Assembly: GCF_028713855.1 (NCBI RefSeq) | Contig: NZ_JAQTNN010000010.1 | Span: forward strand, 53,490 to 117,489 | Origin: Sulfuricurvum sp. | GTDB lineage: Bacteria; Campylobacterota; Campylobacteria; Campylobacterales; Sulfurimonadaceae | Length of the DNA stretch: 64,000 nucleotides | Direction: 5' to 3' | Shown here: piece by piece, positions 36,114-45,482 of the stretch | Layout: each line of letters starts with the position of its first letter | Numbering within the stretch: the stretch's first letter is position 1 | Program-made: the position numbers and the translations under genes | The notes under the pieces: generated by a model | The model's input: the letters and a program-made list of their open reading frames with translations, nothing else | What the model was told of the DNA's origin: nothing | Database searches by the model: none

Positions 36114-37118
36114 TCATCCGTGAGAGGGGAAAGAATAAGTTCCATCCAATACTACCGCTTCAAAAGAGGCAGATTCTTTCATGAGTTGATATTGACGTGA
36201 ATGCAACGGCTCTATTTTTTCCAAAACATTGAGATACCGCTGCATCACATAGCACCGTTCATTGCAATTTTCTAGCAAATGTTCGCTTTGGCCAATAAAC
36301 GTTACAACTACGTCAGAGGATTGTAAAATCGATGAAGAAACATGTGGTGTCACTTCAATACAATCATAATTGACTTCCCTCTCTTTCAGATGGTTGAGCT
36401 CTTCGAAAGTCACCGAAAAAATCATCCCGTCCACAGAACGCTCCGTACTTTTACGTACATTTAAAAACAGTGCTTTGATAGGACGTTGCAGCGTATCGGA
36501 AAAAATATCGATCACAATATCCCAACCGCGAACATACCCGTTTAACGTTGCATCAAACAGCGGGTATTGATTCGCCTGACGTTGCAGGGTTTTATGAATA
36601 CTCTCTTCAAGCATCAAGGAACCGTATCCGAAAACATAAATTTTACCCGTCACACTATTGGTTTTTTTAGCCGCTTTCACTTCCATGGCCATCAGTTCAA
36701 AGCGTTTATAAATTGTAAAATCTCCGGTTAATGCCCGTACAGTATAGATAAAATCAGCGAACCGCTCCCAATTTGAAACAATCAAATAATCAAAATTTCG
36801 ATAAAAAATATGTTTATCCACCATCCCTTTCTCAAAGGCGACAGCAAGCTCTTGAAAAAGATTTAAATAGGTACGTATCTTCACGGACATCGAAATATCC
36901 TCCGTCTTTTTTGACTTTAACAATGTCGAAAGACTGGAGGGATTGGAATTTTCACTGATCCACTGTTCAATAGTAATCCGAAGCTCCATAAAATCTTTGT
37001 GATTAAACCGTTCAATGTAAGCGAATGCCCGGTTCCGGATAAAATGCTCATACGTCTGACGAGCAACAAATGCAGCTCCTATGAGCGATACTATCACCCC
37101 TAATGTATCCGCATCCAT
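36114..37118 (-). CDS. membrane-anchored protein with C-terminal GGCT/AIG2-like domain
   Basis: 334 residues. N-terminal hydrophobic helix (about 5-21), then a helical cytoplasmic region (about 22-150) resembling the short DUF4760-type membrane proteins (FIRNRAFAYIERFNHKDFMELR). From residue 160 follows a gamma-glutamylcyclotransferase-like fold: YVFGYGSLM (YGSL 165-168) and, near 255, EREVNYDCIEV with the probable catalytic Glu. The domain combination is unusual and no substrate is known. The protein may act on a glutamyl peptide or simply be a GGCT-fold regulator. GGG precedes the ATG weakly. Confidence 0.8.
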   Translation of the reverse strand: MDADTLGVIVSLIGAAFVARQTYEHFIRNRAFAYIERFNHKDFMELRITIEQWISENSNPSSLSTLLKSKKTEDISMSVKIRTYLNLFQELAVAFEKGMVDKHIFYRNFDYLIVSNWERFADFIYTVRALTGDFTIYKRFELMAMEVKAAKKTNSVTGKIYVFGYGSLMLEESIHKTLQRQANQYPLFDATLNGYVRGWDIVIDIFSDTLQRPIKALFLNVRKSTERSVDGMIFSVTFEELNHLKEREVNYDCIEVTPHVSSSILQSSDVVVTFIGQSEHLLENCNERCYVMQRYLNVLEKIEPLHSRQYQLMKESASFEAVVLDGTYSFPSHG

Positions 37119-37197
37119 ACCAACCCTTTACACTGAAAATAAATACTATATATTGAAGTAGTATAATCGGTATATACTAAAAAGGAAGGAAAATATT

Positions 37198-37219
37198 AAA
37201 AAGACTTTATAGCCTTTTT
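37198..37219. terminator. terminator downstream of the chemoreceptor gene
   Basis: AAAAAGAC (37198-37205) and GCCTTTTT (37212-37219) form an 8-bp stem with one G-T pair and a six-base loop, bounded by A and T runs; it could work in either direction. It overlaps the stop codon of the minus-strand chemoreceptor. Confidence 0.5.
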
Positions 37220-39174
37220 TATGTACGAAATGTTTCCAGTTTAGCGTGTAAATCATCCGTCATTGTGTTAAGATGATCGGCAGCTGCTGCAATCTCTTCC
37301 ACATTTCTGGCATTATGGGAAGAGATTTTATTGATTTCTGAAATCGATGCCACAATAGATTCAACCTCATGTCCTGTTTTTTCAAAGTCGGTAACCGTTT
37401 TATCACTCGCTATTACAGCCGCATTCACAATATTTACACTGGCATTGATTTTTTCTTCTACATTCATTGAAATATTTGCAAGATCCTGAACTTCTAACGA
37501 ATTTATATTCATTTGTCCACTTACATCACCGATAGATTGAACGATAATATTGATAGTAGCATTGATTTCCGTTAATGATTTTTGAGTTCTCTCAGCAAGC
37601 TTACGAACCTCATCGGCTACAACAGCAAATCCTCGGCCATGTTCTCCGGCGCGTGCAGCTTCGATCGCAGCATTCAGTGCTAGAAGATTGGTTTGATCGG
37701 CAATATCAGAAATAACTTCTAGAACAACTTTTACTGCATTTGCTTCATTCGAGAGCGTATCCATTCTAAGGGCAAGTTCAATCTCAAGTTCGGCCCCCTG
37801 TTGTACTCGTGACGTTAGAGTGATAACATCATTGCGTGCTGCATCAAGATGTTCACTTGCTATTGCAATATCTTTTTTACTCTTTTGAGCATCTTGGATG
37901 GCAAAAATTAGCTCATTTTTAATCTCACTTGCTTTGGCAGTGGATTGTTCAATTACCATTACCGATTTTTCAACATTATTACCAACACCTATCGCTGTTG
38001 CTGAGAGCTCATGAGAAATGGAAGCATTTTCGGCTGAGCCTTGTTTGGCCGTTTCGATCAGGTCTCTTAATGCATGAATAAGCGAATTGAAACTACTTGC
38101 CATTTGAGACAATTCAAATGGGGCATTTTCATCCGCTTTGATAGTCAAATCTTTACTTGTGCTAATCTCATGGAGACTTTTTTTAAAGTTATCCAATGGC
38201 TTTGAAATAGATACTTTTATAAAATAAAGGATGAAAATAGTAAAAACAGCAGTGCCGACAATAAAAGAGACGAGAATAGCTATCATATCAAGTTTTGTCT
38301 CTTTTATCTTTTTATCTATCTGTTCTGTGACATGTTTATAAAGCTCTATCTCAACTTTTCTGAGAATCTCCATTGAAGCCGTTACGTTAGTAAACCAAAC
38401 AGAAGAATCAACTCCAAAGCCGCCATTTTGTCCTTTTGCTTTTGCTATTTCTATCATAGCCATGGTTTGATTTACTGATTCGCCTTTATAATTGTTTTCA
38501 TAAAAGCTTTTAAGCGTAGGAGTTGCCAAGCTTGTAAAGTTGTATAAATTTACTGTATAAGCACTGACATTACTCGCAAATTTAAAAAAGGTATCTCCTA
38601 TAAATACATCTTTTGCAAAAGCCCCATTTAAATTAGCTCTCATTTGTCCCAGTTGCTCTTTTGCCATAGAAAGATGAGTATAGGCTTGAATAATATTTCG
38701 CGCATCCCTGTCTTCAATTTGTGTCGGGATAGTTGCCGAAGCATTCACCAAAGCAACAATAGTTTTTGAAAAATAAGCACCTGTCTCTGGAATACTAATA
38801 GAGAGGGAATCAATTTCGTTTCTTGTTTCACGGAGATTACTTACATTGTTTAAAACCGAATTATCACCAAGGGTTAAAGCATAAACTTTTTTTGCCTCGT
38901 CTATCGCAATATCCACTTTATTTCTTATCTCCGGGAGATTATCTTTATTTTTTACGCCATTGGATGCAACAAAACCAACACTCATACCCCTTTCTATTTG
39001 CATTAAATGAATAACAGACGAAAGAGTCTCAGCTTCTAATATACGGTTTTTTGTTGCTATAAGATTATCTTTGATACCGATATCAAAAACAATTTTCCCA
39101 GCCCCCAGCCCTAAAATAGCCAAGAGTGGCAATATTGCCAAAATAATCAATCTTACTTTAATACTTGTCTTCAT
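37219..39174 (-). CDS. methyl-accepting chemotaxis protein with NIT-type sensor domain
   Basis: 651 residues: transmembrane helix 9-29, a large periplasmic helical domain (30-295) with the NIT motif [19 protein letters not shown] that in other proteins senses nitrate or nitrite, a second helix (about 300-322), HAMP (323-375) and the cytoplasmic signalling domain with [38 protein letters not shown] (hairpin tip). It controls CheA, and thus CheY. Ligand assignment is from the domain family. A TATACT promoter and a perfect FNR/CRP-type box upstream fit anaerobic or nitrogen-oxide control. No C-terminal methylase-binding pentapeptide was seen. Confidence 0.92.
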   Translation of the reverse strand: MKTSIKVRLIILAILPLLAILGLGAGKIVFDIGIKDNLIATKNRILEAETLSSVIHLMQIERGMSVGFVASNGVKNKDNLPEIRNKVDIAIDEAKKVYALTLGDNSVLNNVSNLRETRNEIDSLSISIPETGAYFSKTIVALVNASATIPTQIEDRDARNIIQAYTHLSMAKEQLGQMRANLNGAFAKDVFIGDTFFKFASNVSAYTVNLYNFTSLATPTLKSFYENNYKGESVNQTMAMIEIAKAKGQNGGFGVDSSVWFTNVTASMEILRKVEIELYKHVTEQIDKKIKETKLDMIAILVSFIVGTAVFTIFILYFIKVSISKPLDNFKKSLHEISTSKDLTIKADENAPFELSQMASSFNSLIHALRDLIETAKQGSAENASISHELSATAIGVGNNVEKSVMVIEQSTAKASEIKNELIFAIQDAQKSKKDIAIASEHLDAARNDVITLTSRVQQGAELEIELALRMDTLSNEANAVKVVLEVISDIADQTNLLALNAAIEAARAGEHGRGFAVVADEVRKLAERTQKSLTEINATINIIVQSIGDVSGQMNINSLEVQDLANISMNVEEKINASVNIVNAAVIASDKTVTDFEKTGHEVESIVASISEINKISSHNARNVEEIAAAADHLNTMTDDLHAKLETFRT

Positions 39175-39225
39175 ATCTTCCCATTTTTTTTAAGAAGTGA
39201 CTTTTGTTCACAAATCACTAAAGTT

Positions 39226-39231
39226 AGTATA
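39226..39231 (-). promoter_or_regulatory. -10 element of the chemoreceptor promoter
   Basis: TATACT on the minus strand, 52 bases before the start codon. Its expected transcription start at about 39219 places the FNR/CRP-type box centre 41.5 bases upstream, the position of a class II activator site. Confidence 0.55.
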
Positions 39232-39253
39232 ACCGAGCGGTTGCAAAATAGAA

Positions 39254-39267
39254 TTGATTTAAATCAA
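39254..39267. promoter_or_regulatory. perfect FNR/CRP-family operator
   Basis: TTGATTTAAATCAA is a perfect 14-base palindrome matching the FNR consensus TTGAT-N4-ATCAA. It lies between the divergent chemoreceptor and pgeF genes, centred 41.5 bases from the predicted chemoreceptor start and about 48.5 bases from the predicted pgeF start. Class II activation of the chemoreceptor fits; its effect on pgeF is unclear. Regulator identity (FNR/CRP/NssR type) cannot be read from the site. Confidence 0.65.
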
Positions 39268-39294
39268 AAAATATACCGCATTAAAGCCTCTCTT

Positions 39295-39302
39295 GCTATA
39301 CT
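39295..39302 (+). promoter_or_regulatory. pgeF extended -10, candidate leaderless start
   Basis: An extended -10 TGCTATACT ends at 39302, and six bases (CACTAA) separate it from the ATG at 39309. Transcription would begin on the start codon itself; no ribosome site exists. Confidence 0.5.
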
Positions 39303-39308
39303 CACTAA

Positions 39309-40058
39309 ATGAAAATCATCAATTCAATATTCTTATCCTTTTTCCCCGATATTTCCGCCTGTTTTACTACCCGTCACGGCGGAGTGTCTAAAACACCTTA
39401 CACCGATGCAAATCTCGCGTTTCATGTGGGGGATGATCCTATCGATGTCTTAGAAAATCATGATTTGCTTGCACGCACCATGGACTACCATCGTCACTCA
39501 CTGATCCATATGCGTCAAATTCACTCGGACAAAATCACCCTTGTCGATGAAACGTTTACCTTCGATACTGTGCCTGAATGTGATGCCCTCATTACCAATC
39601 GTCCCAATATCCCACTGATGGTCATGAGTGCTGATTGTACGCCTGTTCTCTTATATGATTCTGTCCATAAAGCGATTGGGGTTGTCCATGCCGGACGTGC
39701 TGGTGCACTCAATGAAATTCTACCAAAGACCATTATAGCTATGGGATTAGAGTTCGGTTCAACCCCTTCTGAGATCAATGTTGTTTTGGGTCCTTCCATC
39801 AGCGGATGCTGTTATGAAATCAATAGCAGCATTGCAGAGGAAACACGGGCTAAAGGATATCCAGAAGCGCTCCGTTTTGAAAATGAAAAAATCTTTTTGG
39901 ATGTTAATACCATTTTGTGTATGCAGTTAAAACACTTAGGGGTTGAAAAGGTCGAATTGGTAAATGAGTGTACGGCATGCCATCATGATCAGTATTTCTC
40001 ATATCGAGCCGATCAGCAGCACACAGGGCGCATTGCCGGAGTTATTATCCTTCGCTAA
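39309..40058 (+). CDS. pgeF: multicopper-oxidase-like YfiH/PgeF family protein
   Basis: 249 residues of the family known as laccase-domain, YfiH or peptidoglycan-editing factor. Seen: ACFTTRHGGVSKTPY with LAFHVGDDP, HMRQIHSDKI, DALITNRPNIPLMVMSADCTPVLLYD (metal-ligand Cys), GVVHAGRAGA (His), GPSISGCCYEI and CTACHHDQYFSYRADQQHTGRIAG at the end. Members remove L-Ser wrongly built into peptidoglycan stems and have been assigned purine-nucleoside phosphorylase activity in other organisms. The ATG lies six bases after a -10 element. The 3' end overlaps dxs by 14 bases. Confidence 0.92.
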   Translation: MKIINSIFLSFFPDISACFTTRHGGVSKTPYTDANLAFHVGDDPIDVLENHDLLARTMDYHRHSLIHMRQIHSDKITLVDETFTFDTVPECDALITNRPNIPLMVMSADCTPVLLYDSVHKAIGVVHAGRAGALNEILPKTIIAMGLEFGSTPSEINVVLGPSISGCCYEINSSIAEETRAKGYPEALRFENEKIFLDVNTILCMQLKHLGVEKVELVNECTACHHDQYFSYRADQQHTGRIAGVIILR

Positions 40059-41862
40059 CGCGTAGGGCTAACTGCGTCGGCAGAAGTCCCAAGGACTCTT
40101 CTACGAGCTTTGTACTTCCATGCTTGATAAATTCATCTTCGTATTCAAATGTCACTACCGCTACATCGGTTATTTTTTCTTCACAAAGCCATTCGAGTAA
40201 TGCGCTTCCTACTCCCCCGATACGTGCCGAGTCACTAAATACATACCATTTCTTATGTTTCATAGCCATATTGCGCAACATCTCAGTATCCAAAGGTTTC
40301 ACAAAACGCAAATCGAGCAACGAGGGTTTCTCTTCCATGCATTCCATCGTTTGTGCCGCACGTCCAACCCCGTTACCGTATCCGATAAACAAGAGATCTG
40401 TTGTATTCGAAATCAGTAACTGAGATTTTCCTGTCTCATAGGGAACCGATTCGGGTAATTCAGCCTCTAAAAAGGACCCTCGCGGATAGCGGATCGCACA
40501 AGGGCGCTCATAACCTGCAGCATATTCAACGAGATGGTGGAATGATTTTTCATCACGTGGAGCGCATAAAGTCATATTGGGAATAAGACGTAAAAAACTG
40601 ATATCAAATACCCCCTGATGGGTTTCACCGTCTTCACCGACGATTCCGGCTCTGTCCATTGCGAATACAACCGGCAAATCCATCAAACACACATCATGAA
40701 CCACTTGATCATACCCTCGTTGCATAAAGGTAGAATAAATGGTACAAAAGGGCTTAAACCCCTCTTTAGCTAATGCTCCCATAGACGTAACCGCATGCTG
40801 CTCGGCAATCGCCACATCCCAAAAACGATCCGGATATTTTTCCATCAACTGCGTGAGTCCGGTTCCGCTAGGCATCGCAGCGGTAACCCCTACGATTTTA
40901 TCGTTCTTAAGTGCTTGTTCCATAAGAGCATCGGCATAGATTTGCGTGGCACTTTTAGCTGAGCTTTTAGTATTGGCTGTTCCGCTTTTAAGATCAAAAG
41001 GGGAGACACCGTGCCATTTTTCATGCTTCCCTTCAGCGATTTCATAGCCTTTGCCCTTAATCGTCTGTACATGGACTAAAACCGGTTTCCCCATTGCTTT
41101 GGCCATGCTCAAAATTTCAATAAGCGATTTGAGATCATGCCCGTCTACCGGACCTATGTATTCAATCCCCATCTCTTCAAACAATATACCGGGTGTGATG
41201 AGTTTAAACGATTCTTCAAACCGCTTCGCAAGATAGTGTGCCCCTTCGCCGAAATTATCGACAAACTGCTCTGTTTTCTTTTTAAAACGCTGATAAAAAG
41301 GGCTTGCCATCGCTGAGCTTAGCATACGGCTGATCGCACCGATCGGTTTGGCAATACTCATCTCATTATCGTTAAGGATAATAACCATCGGATATTTACG
41401 ATCACCCAGTTCATTAAGTGCTTCATACGCCATTCCAGCTGACATCGCACCATCACCGATTACAACGACGGGGATACGGCTCTCTTGCTCGTTTTTGAGG
41501 GCAATCGCTTTTGCGGCTCCGACACCGAGAGAAATCGAGGTTGAGCTGTGCCCGGCTACAAAATAATCACTCTCAGATTCGGAGGGTTTCGTATAACCGC
41601 TTAGCCCGTTGAATTGACGAAGTGTTGCGAATTCCTCCCATCGATCAGTGAGAAGTTTATGGGCATAGGACTGATGAGAAACATCAAAAATAAAAGGATC
41701 TTTGGTTGAATCAAATACTTTATGCATCGCTACGATAATCTCTGTAGCCCCCAATGTGGAGCTTAGATGTCCACCGTTTGTACTGACTACCTCTAAAATA
41801 CGATCCCGTATTTTCTGAGAGAGTTCTTCCAACTGCGACAAGGTAAAATTTTTGATATTCAT
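40045..41862 (-). CDS. dxs: 1-deoxy-D-xylulose-5-phosphate synthase
   Basis: Thiamine-diphosphate enzyme starting the MEP isoprenoid pathway from pyruvate and glyceraldehyde 3-phosphate. 605 residues: VIGDGAMSAGMAYEALNELG with NDNEMSI (diphosphate/Mg site), VDGHDLKSLIEIL, AMPSGTGLTQLMEKYPDRFWDVAIAEQHAV (catalytic Glu), FDRAGIVGEDGETHQGVFD-like MDRAGIVGEDG, and GSALLEWL-type transketolase C domain. Last gene of the fliF-fliG-fliH run, 73 bases after fliH; the same linkage occurs in Campylobacter. Confidence 0.96.
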   Translation of the reverse strand: MNIKNFTLSQLEELSQKIRDRILEVVSTNGGHLSSTLGATEIIVAMHKVFDSTKDPFIFDVSHQSYAHKLLTDRWEEFATLRQFNGLSGYTKPSESESDYFVAGHSSTSISLGVGAAKAIALKNEQESRIPVVVIGDGAMSAGMAYEALNELGDRKYPMVIILNDNEMSIAKPIGAISRMLSSAMASPFYQRFKKKTEQFVDNFGEGAHYLAKRFEESFKLITPGILFEEMGIEYIGPVDGHDLKSLIEILSMAKAMGKPVLVHVQTIKGKGYEIAEGKHEKWHGVSPFDLKSGTANTKSSAKSATQIYADALMEQALKNDKIVGVTAAMPSGTGLTQLMEKYPDRFWDVAIAEQHAVTSMGALAKEGFKPFCTIYSTFMQRGYDQVVHDVCLMDLPVVFAMDRAGIVGEDGETHQGVFDISFLRLIPNMTLCAPRDEKSFHHLVEYAAGYERPCAIRYPRGSFLEAELPESVPYETGKSQLLISNTTDLLFIGYGNGVGRAAQTMECMEEKPSLLDLRFVKPLDTEMLRNMAMKHKKWYVFSDSARIGGVGSALLEWLCEEKITDVAVVTFEYEDEFIKHGSTKLVEESLGLLPTQLALRVSEG

Positions 41863-41935
41863 TATGATGCACTGTCCTAAAAAATAGTTATATTACGGTT
41901 AGTATAGTATAAAAGCGAATGTTTACGAAAATGCT

Positions 41936-42703
41936 TTACGATTCCAGTAAAAGCGAACGCTTAAGTCGCTCATAACGCTTTTTAATCTCAGAATCGATAT
42001 TCCCTACATCGCTGATTGCAACAACACCACCGGGGCTGATGGCACGATCGGATAATACTTCCACATGTGAGAGTGAACCCACTTTTTCGGATATAAATCC
42101 GTGATCCGCCGGATTGACCCGCAGAGTAATTTTTGAAGCATCTTTAAGCTCTTCAATCAAATCGCCGGAGAGTTTTGCAGCTATTTTAGCACTATTGTCA
42201 TGTGTCTCAATCCCAATTACTTCTTTAGCGATCTCTAGTGCCGTATGGGTCAACTCTTTTTGTATCGAAACCAAAGCATTTACAAACTCTGCCGCAGCAT
42301 TTTCAAGCGTTTTAACGGATTGCGCAAGCTGATCATGCGATTGCGCACTCTGCCCTGCACGCTGTGATTGCTCTTGAGCGATTCCGGCTGTAACACCCTC
42401 TTCATATCCCGCTTTTTTTGCTTCTTCGAGAGCAATTACATGTTCTTCTTGCATCGTTTCAAGGCGCATTTGCATTTTAATGACGTTTGAACTCATCTCA
42501 TCAGCTTTTTTCATCAGCGATTCAACCAATTCGTCTTTAGCAGATGGGGCACTGTCTCTGCGCCGTTCTATCGCTCCTTCTTGAGCTCCAAGTTCCTGGC
42601 GTGCTTCACCGATACTTGCCCCCGACAACGAAGAGAGAATTTTAAACTGGTACTTGCTGATACTATGCGCACCGGAACGATCCTGCTGAATAACCACATC
42701 CAT
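41936..42703 (-). CDS. fliH: flagellar assembly protein FliH
   Basis: Cytoplasmic regulator of the FliI ATPase in flagellar export, 255 residues. Middle coiled coil (about 60-150) with AQSHDQLAQSVKTLENAA, then the C-terminal domain LTHTALEIAKEVIGIETHDNSAKIAAKLSGDLIEEL and LRVNPADHGFI, LSHVEVLSDRAISPGG, which matches FliH/HrpE. N-terminal VVIQQDRSGAHSISKYQF is poorly conserved. Five bases after fliG. The gene could also be called a yscL/fliH-like stator, but context settles it. Confidence 0.9.
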   Translation of the reverse strand: MDVVIQQDRSGAHSISKYQFKILSSLSGASIGEARQELGAQEGAIERRRDSAPSAKDELVESLMKKADEMSSNVIKMQMRLETMQEEHVIALEEAKKAGYEEGVTAGIAQEQSQRAGQSAQSHDQLAQSVKTLENAAAEFVNALVSIQKELTHTALEIAKEVIGIETHDNSAKIAAKLSGDLIEELKDASKITLRVNPADHGFISEKVGSLSHVEVLSDRAISPGGVVAISDVGNIDSEIKKRYERLKRSLLLES

Positions 42704-42708
42704 CTAGC

Positions 42709-43734
42709 TTACTCCACCAGCTCTTCAGATTCGCCCAACTGTAATACACCCTGCTCCGCCAATGCTTGGACGGCATCCACGATTTTACGCTGAGCACCTT
42801 CCACCTCTTTGACCTTAACCGCACCCAGAAACTGCATCTCTTCGATAAATGAGTCTTTCGCCCGTTGCGACATATTGGCATAAAACTTCTCTTTGAGTTC
42901 ATCTGCAGAACTTTTGAGGGCCAACATAAGATCGTTTTTATCCACCGATTTGAGGATTTCTCGAACACTGTTACCATCTAGATCGACAATATCTTCGAAG
43001 GTGAACATCATCTCTTTGATTGACGCCGCAAGTTCTTGGTCGAGCTGCTCGATTTGTGACAACGTTGCTTTGGAAGCTTTTGAACCCAAACGGTTGAACA
43101 CATCGGCAACCGCACGAGGACCGCCCACTTCCACTTTATAGCTCGCCAACGATTCGAGTTTGGATTCGAGTACGGCACTGACACGCTTAATAATGGACGG
43201 TGAAATATCACCCAGTTTTGCCATCCTCATAGCTACTTCCGCACGAAGGTCATCCGAAAAAATATACAACGTTTCCGCAGCGGCAGATGGGTCCATATGA
43301 GCTAAGATAAGTGCGATTGTCTGCGGATGTTCCGTCATAATAAAGTCAGCCAATTGCTGCGGCTTAATCTTAGACAAATAAGCAAAGTTTTGGGTATTTT
43401 GCATCGTTTTACTTAAACGTTCCAATACTTTTTTCGCCTCGTCGGGTCCAAGAGCTTTGTACAAAATTTCACGAGCATATTCCAAACCGCCCGTATTCAG
43501 ATACTGATTGGATTGCACAATCGCATAAAACTCTTCCAACACAGCCGCACCCAAACTTTTTTCAATCGATCGGTTATTGGCAATGTATTTGGATATTTCG
43601 GTAATCGCTTCGACATTCATTCGCGCAAAAATGGTAGCGGTGACATCTTCACCCAATTGGACCAATAAAATTGCAATTTTTTGCGTCATGCTCATTTCAT
43701 CGAAATTGGCTTGCTGGGACGGTGTTAAATTCAT
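42709..43734 (-). CDS. fliG: flagellar motor switch protein FliG
   Basis: Rotor protein that couples the motor to MotA and binds FliF and FliM. 341 residues; N-terminal FliF-binding domain, middle EHPQTIALILAHMDPSAAAETL, RMAKLGDISPSIIKRVSAVLESKLES, and the torque helix region FTFEDIVDLDGNSVREILKSVDKNDLMLALKSS with the conserved charged residues, then MSQRAKDSFIEEMQFLGAVKVKEVEGAQRKIV. Nine bases after fliF. CheY, encoded 19 kb away, would reverse this motor through FliM. Confidence 0.96.
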   Translation of the reverse strand: MNLTPSQQANFDEMSMTQKIAILLVQLGEDVTATIFARMNVEAITEISKYIANNRSIEKSLGAAVLEEFYAIVQSNQYLNTGGLEYAREILYKALGPDEAKKVLERLSKTMQNTQNFAYLSKIKPQQLADFIMTEHPQTIALILAHMDPSAAAETLYIFSDDLRAEVAMRMAKLGDISPSIIKRVSAVLESKLESLASYKVEVGGPRAVADVFNRLGSKASKATLSQIEQLDQELAASIKEMMFTFEDIVDLDGNSVREILKSVDKNDLMLALKSSADELKEKFYANMSQRAKDSFIEEMQFLGAVKVKEVEGAQRKIVDAVQALAEQGVLQLGESEELVE

Positions 43735-43743
43735 TCTTCCCTC

Positions 43744-45471
43744 CTATCGCTTGTTCATGATGTCGCCGCCGGGAACAGTTTCTTCATCAATCAATGTTTG
43801 AATTAACGAGGCGATCTCTTCAGGGTGCTCTTCAGCTATTTCGCGTACTTTTTCAAGCAATACATCGTATTTAAGCTCATCTTCGTTGAAACTATCGCCA
43901 AGGCCAAGCTGGCTTTCCACTTTTTTGCGCATCTGCTGAACTTTTTCAACCAAATCTTCATCTTCATCATCTGCAATTTCAAGATTCGGTTTTTCGAATT
44001 CTTCTTCTTCGCGGCTAAATTCAAGCATACGTTCTGCAAACGGAATGATGATTTTTTTGTAAGCAACAAACAAAAGTATAGCAACAAACAAATATTTGAA
44101 GAAGGTGGAAAACGGTGCCAAATAGGTATCAATAAAGGCTGTCGTCTTAGTTGCAGGGTTTTTAACATCACCCTCTTTGGTCGTCTGGAATTCAAAATTC
44201 CGTACCGTTACCAAATCCCCCCGTTTTTCATCCAGACCGATCGATTGTTTGACCAATGCATCAATCGCCTGAAGCTGCGTTTCATCTAACGGGATATATT
44301 CCTTCTCTTCAGTGGGTTGTCCGTCCGGCCCTTTTTTGGCTTCGTATTTTCCATCAACCGCAACGGCTGCTGTCATCCGCTTAATACGGGCGAATTCCAT
44401 TTTTGTCGTCGAAACGGTTTTAGAAATTTCATAATTGGTGGTACCGGTTGTTTTCTCATACTTTTCCCCGGTTGCATTTGTAGCTAATCCCTGTACCGGT
44501 CCTACATTGCTCACCGCTCCCGGAACACCGCCGACTTGAGCTGATGCAGGAGTACCACCATCACGTTTCTCTTCAGATGTCTGTTCACTGCGAACAACAT
44601 TTTCAGGATCAAATTTTTCGGATGTGGAGCTTTGCTCTGAGAAATCGTACTCGATAGTGACTTTGGCAACGATACGATCTTTCCCGCCGATAAACGGAGC
44701 AAGAACATTGAGAATTTTTTCTTCTTGTTTTTTCTCTTCTTTGGTTTTATACTGCTGTTGCATAGAGGAGAGTTCACCCATCGCCGATGCCGCATCATTA
44801 TCCCCGAGCGTTTCACCCTCAGAATCGATCAAAGTGACATTTTCAGGAGTAAGTTTTGGTACAGCCGATGCAACCAGTTTTTTTATCCCTCGAATCTGCT
44901 TTGGTGAGAGTTTTTGATCTGCACTAAGCTGAACCATAACCGAGGCCGAAGGGGGAACGGCTTCAGAAACAAAAAGGGTCTCTTTCGGAAGAGCAAGAGA
45001 GACACTTGATTTTTCAACCGGCCCGAGAGAATCGATCGATCGTGCCAACTCCCCTTCTAACGCCCGTCGGAATTTTACCTCTTGGTCAAAATTGGTTGCA
45101 CCGAATTCCTGTTTGTCAAAAAGCTCAAATCCGACATGTCCCTCTTTGGGTATCCCCATAGAAGCAATCGTAATTCGTTCTTTATAGACAACCTCTTTGG
45201 GGACTTCAATCACATTTTCACGGGGAATTTTGTAGGGAATTTTGTCTTTTTCAAGTTGTTGCACCACTTGCGCCGCATCTTGAGGAGATAGTGAGTCAAA
45301 AAGGACTTGATACCCTCCATTCTCACCGCCGGCTCCATCAGACGTGTAAACGACTAAAAAAAGCAAAAATGCCACAATCCCAGCAACCGCTGCACCGATA
45401 ATAATCTTTTGTGCTTGGTTGAGCTTTCCGAAAAAAACAACGAGTTGCGAGAAAAGGGCCTTAAAATCCAT
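43744..45471 (-). CDS. fliF: flagellar MS-ring protein FliF
   Basis: 575 residues forming the MS ring in the inner membrane. Transmembrane helices about 20-41 and 438-458; between them the ring-building domains with DSLSPQDAAQVVQQLEKDKIPYKI, GFELFDKQEFGATNFDQEVKFRRALEGELARSI and SVSLALPKETLF, then EKTTGTTNYEISKTVST. The cytoplasmic tail ends DVLLEKVREIAEEHPEEIASLIQTLIDE, the FliG-binding region. First of the fliF-fliG-fliH operon. Confidence 0.96.
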   Translation of the reverse strand: MDFKALFSQLVVFFGKLNQAQKIIIGAAVAGIVAFLLFLVVYTSDGAGGENGGYQVLFDSLSPQDAAQVVQQLEKDKIPYKIPRENVIEVPKEVVYKERITIASMGIPKEGHVGFELFDKQEFGATNFDQEVKFRRALEGELARSIDSLGPVEKSSVSLALPKETLFVSEAVPPSASVMVQLSADQKLSPKQIRGIKKLVASAVPKLTPENVTLIDSEGETLGDNDAASAMGELSSMQQQYKTKEEKKQEEKILNVLAPFIGGKDRIVAKVTIEYDFSEQSSTSEKFDPENVVRSEQTSEEKRDGGTPASAQVGGVPGAVSNVGPVQGLATNATGEKYEKTTGTTNYEISKTVSTTKMEFARIKRMTAAVAVDGKYEAKKGPDGQPTEEKEYIPLDETQLQAIDALVKQSIGLDEKRGDLVTVRNFEFQTTKEGDVKNPATKTTAFIDTYLAPFSTFFKYLFVAILLFVAYKKIIIPFAERMLEFSREEEEFEKPNLEIADDEDEDLVEKVQQMRKKVESQLGLGDSFNEDELKYDVLLEKVREIAEEHPEEIASLIQTLIDEETVPGGDIMNKR

Positions 45472-45482
45472 TTTTACCTATT

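Noticed and set aside
43825..44289. 154-codon plus-strand open frame within fliF
   Set aside because: Antisense to a clearly coding gene, Phe-rich and without recognisable motif.
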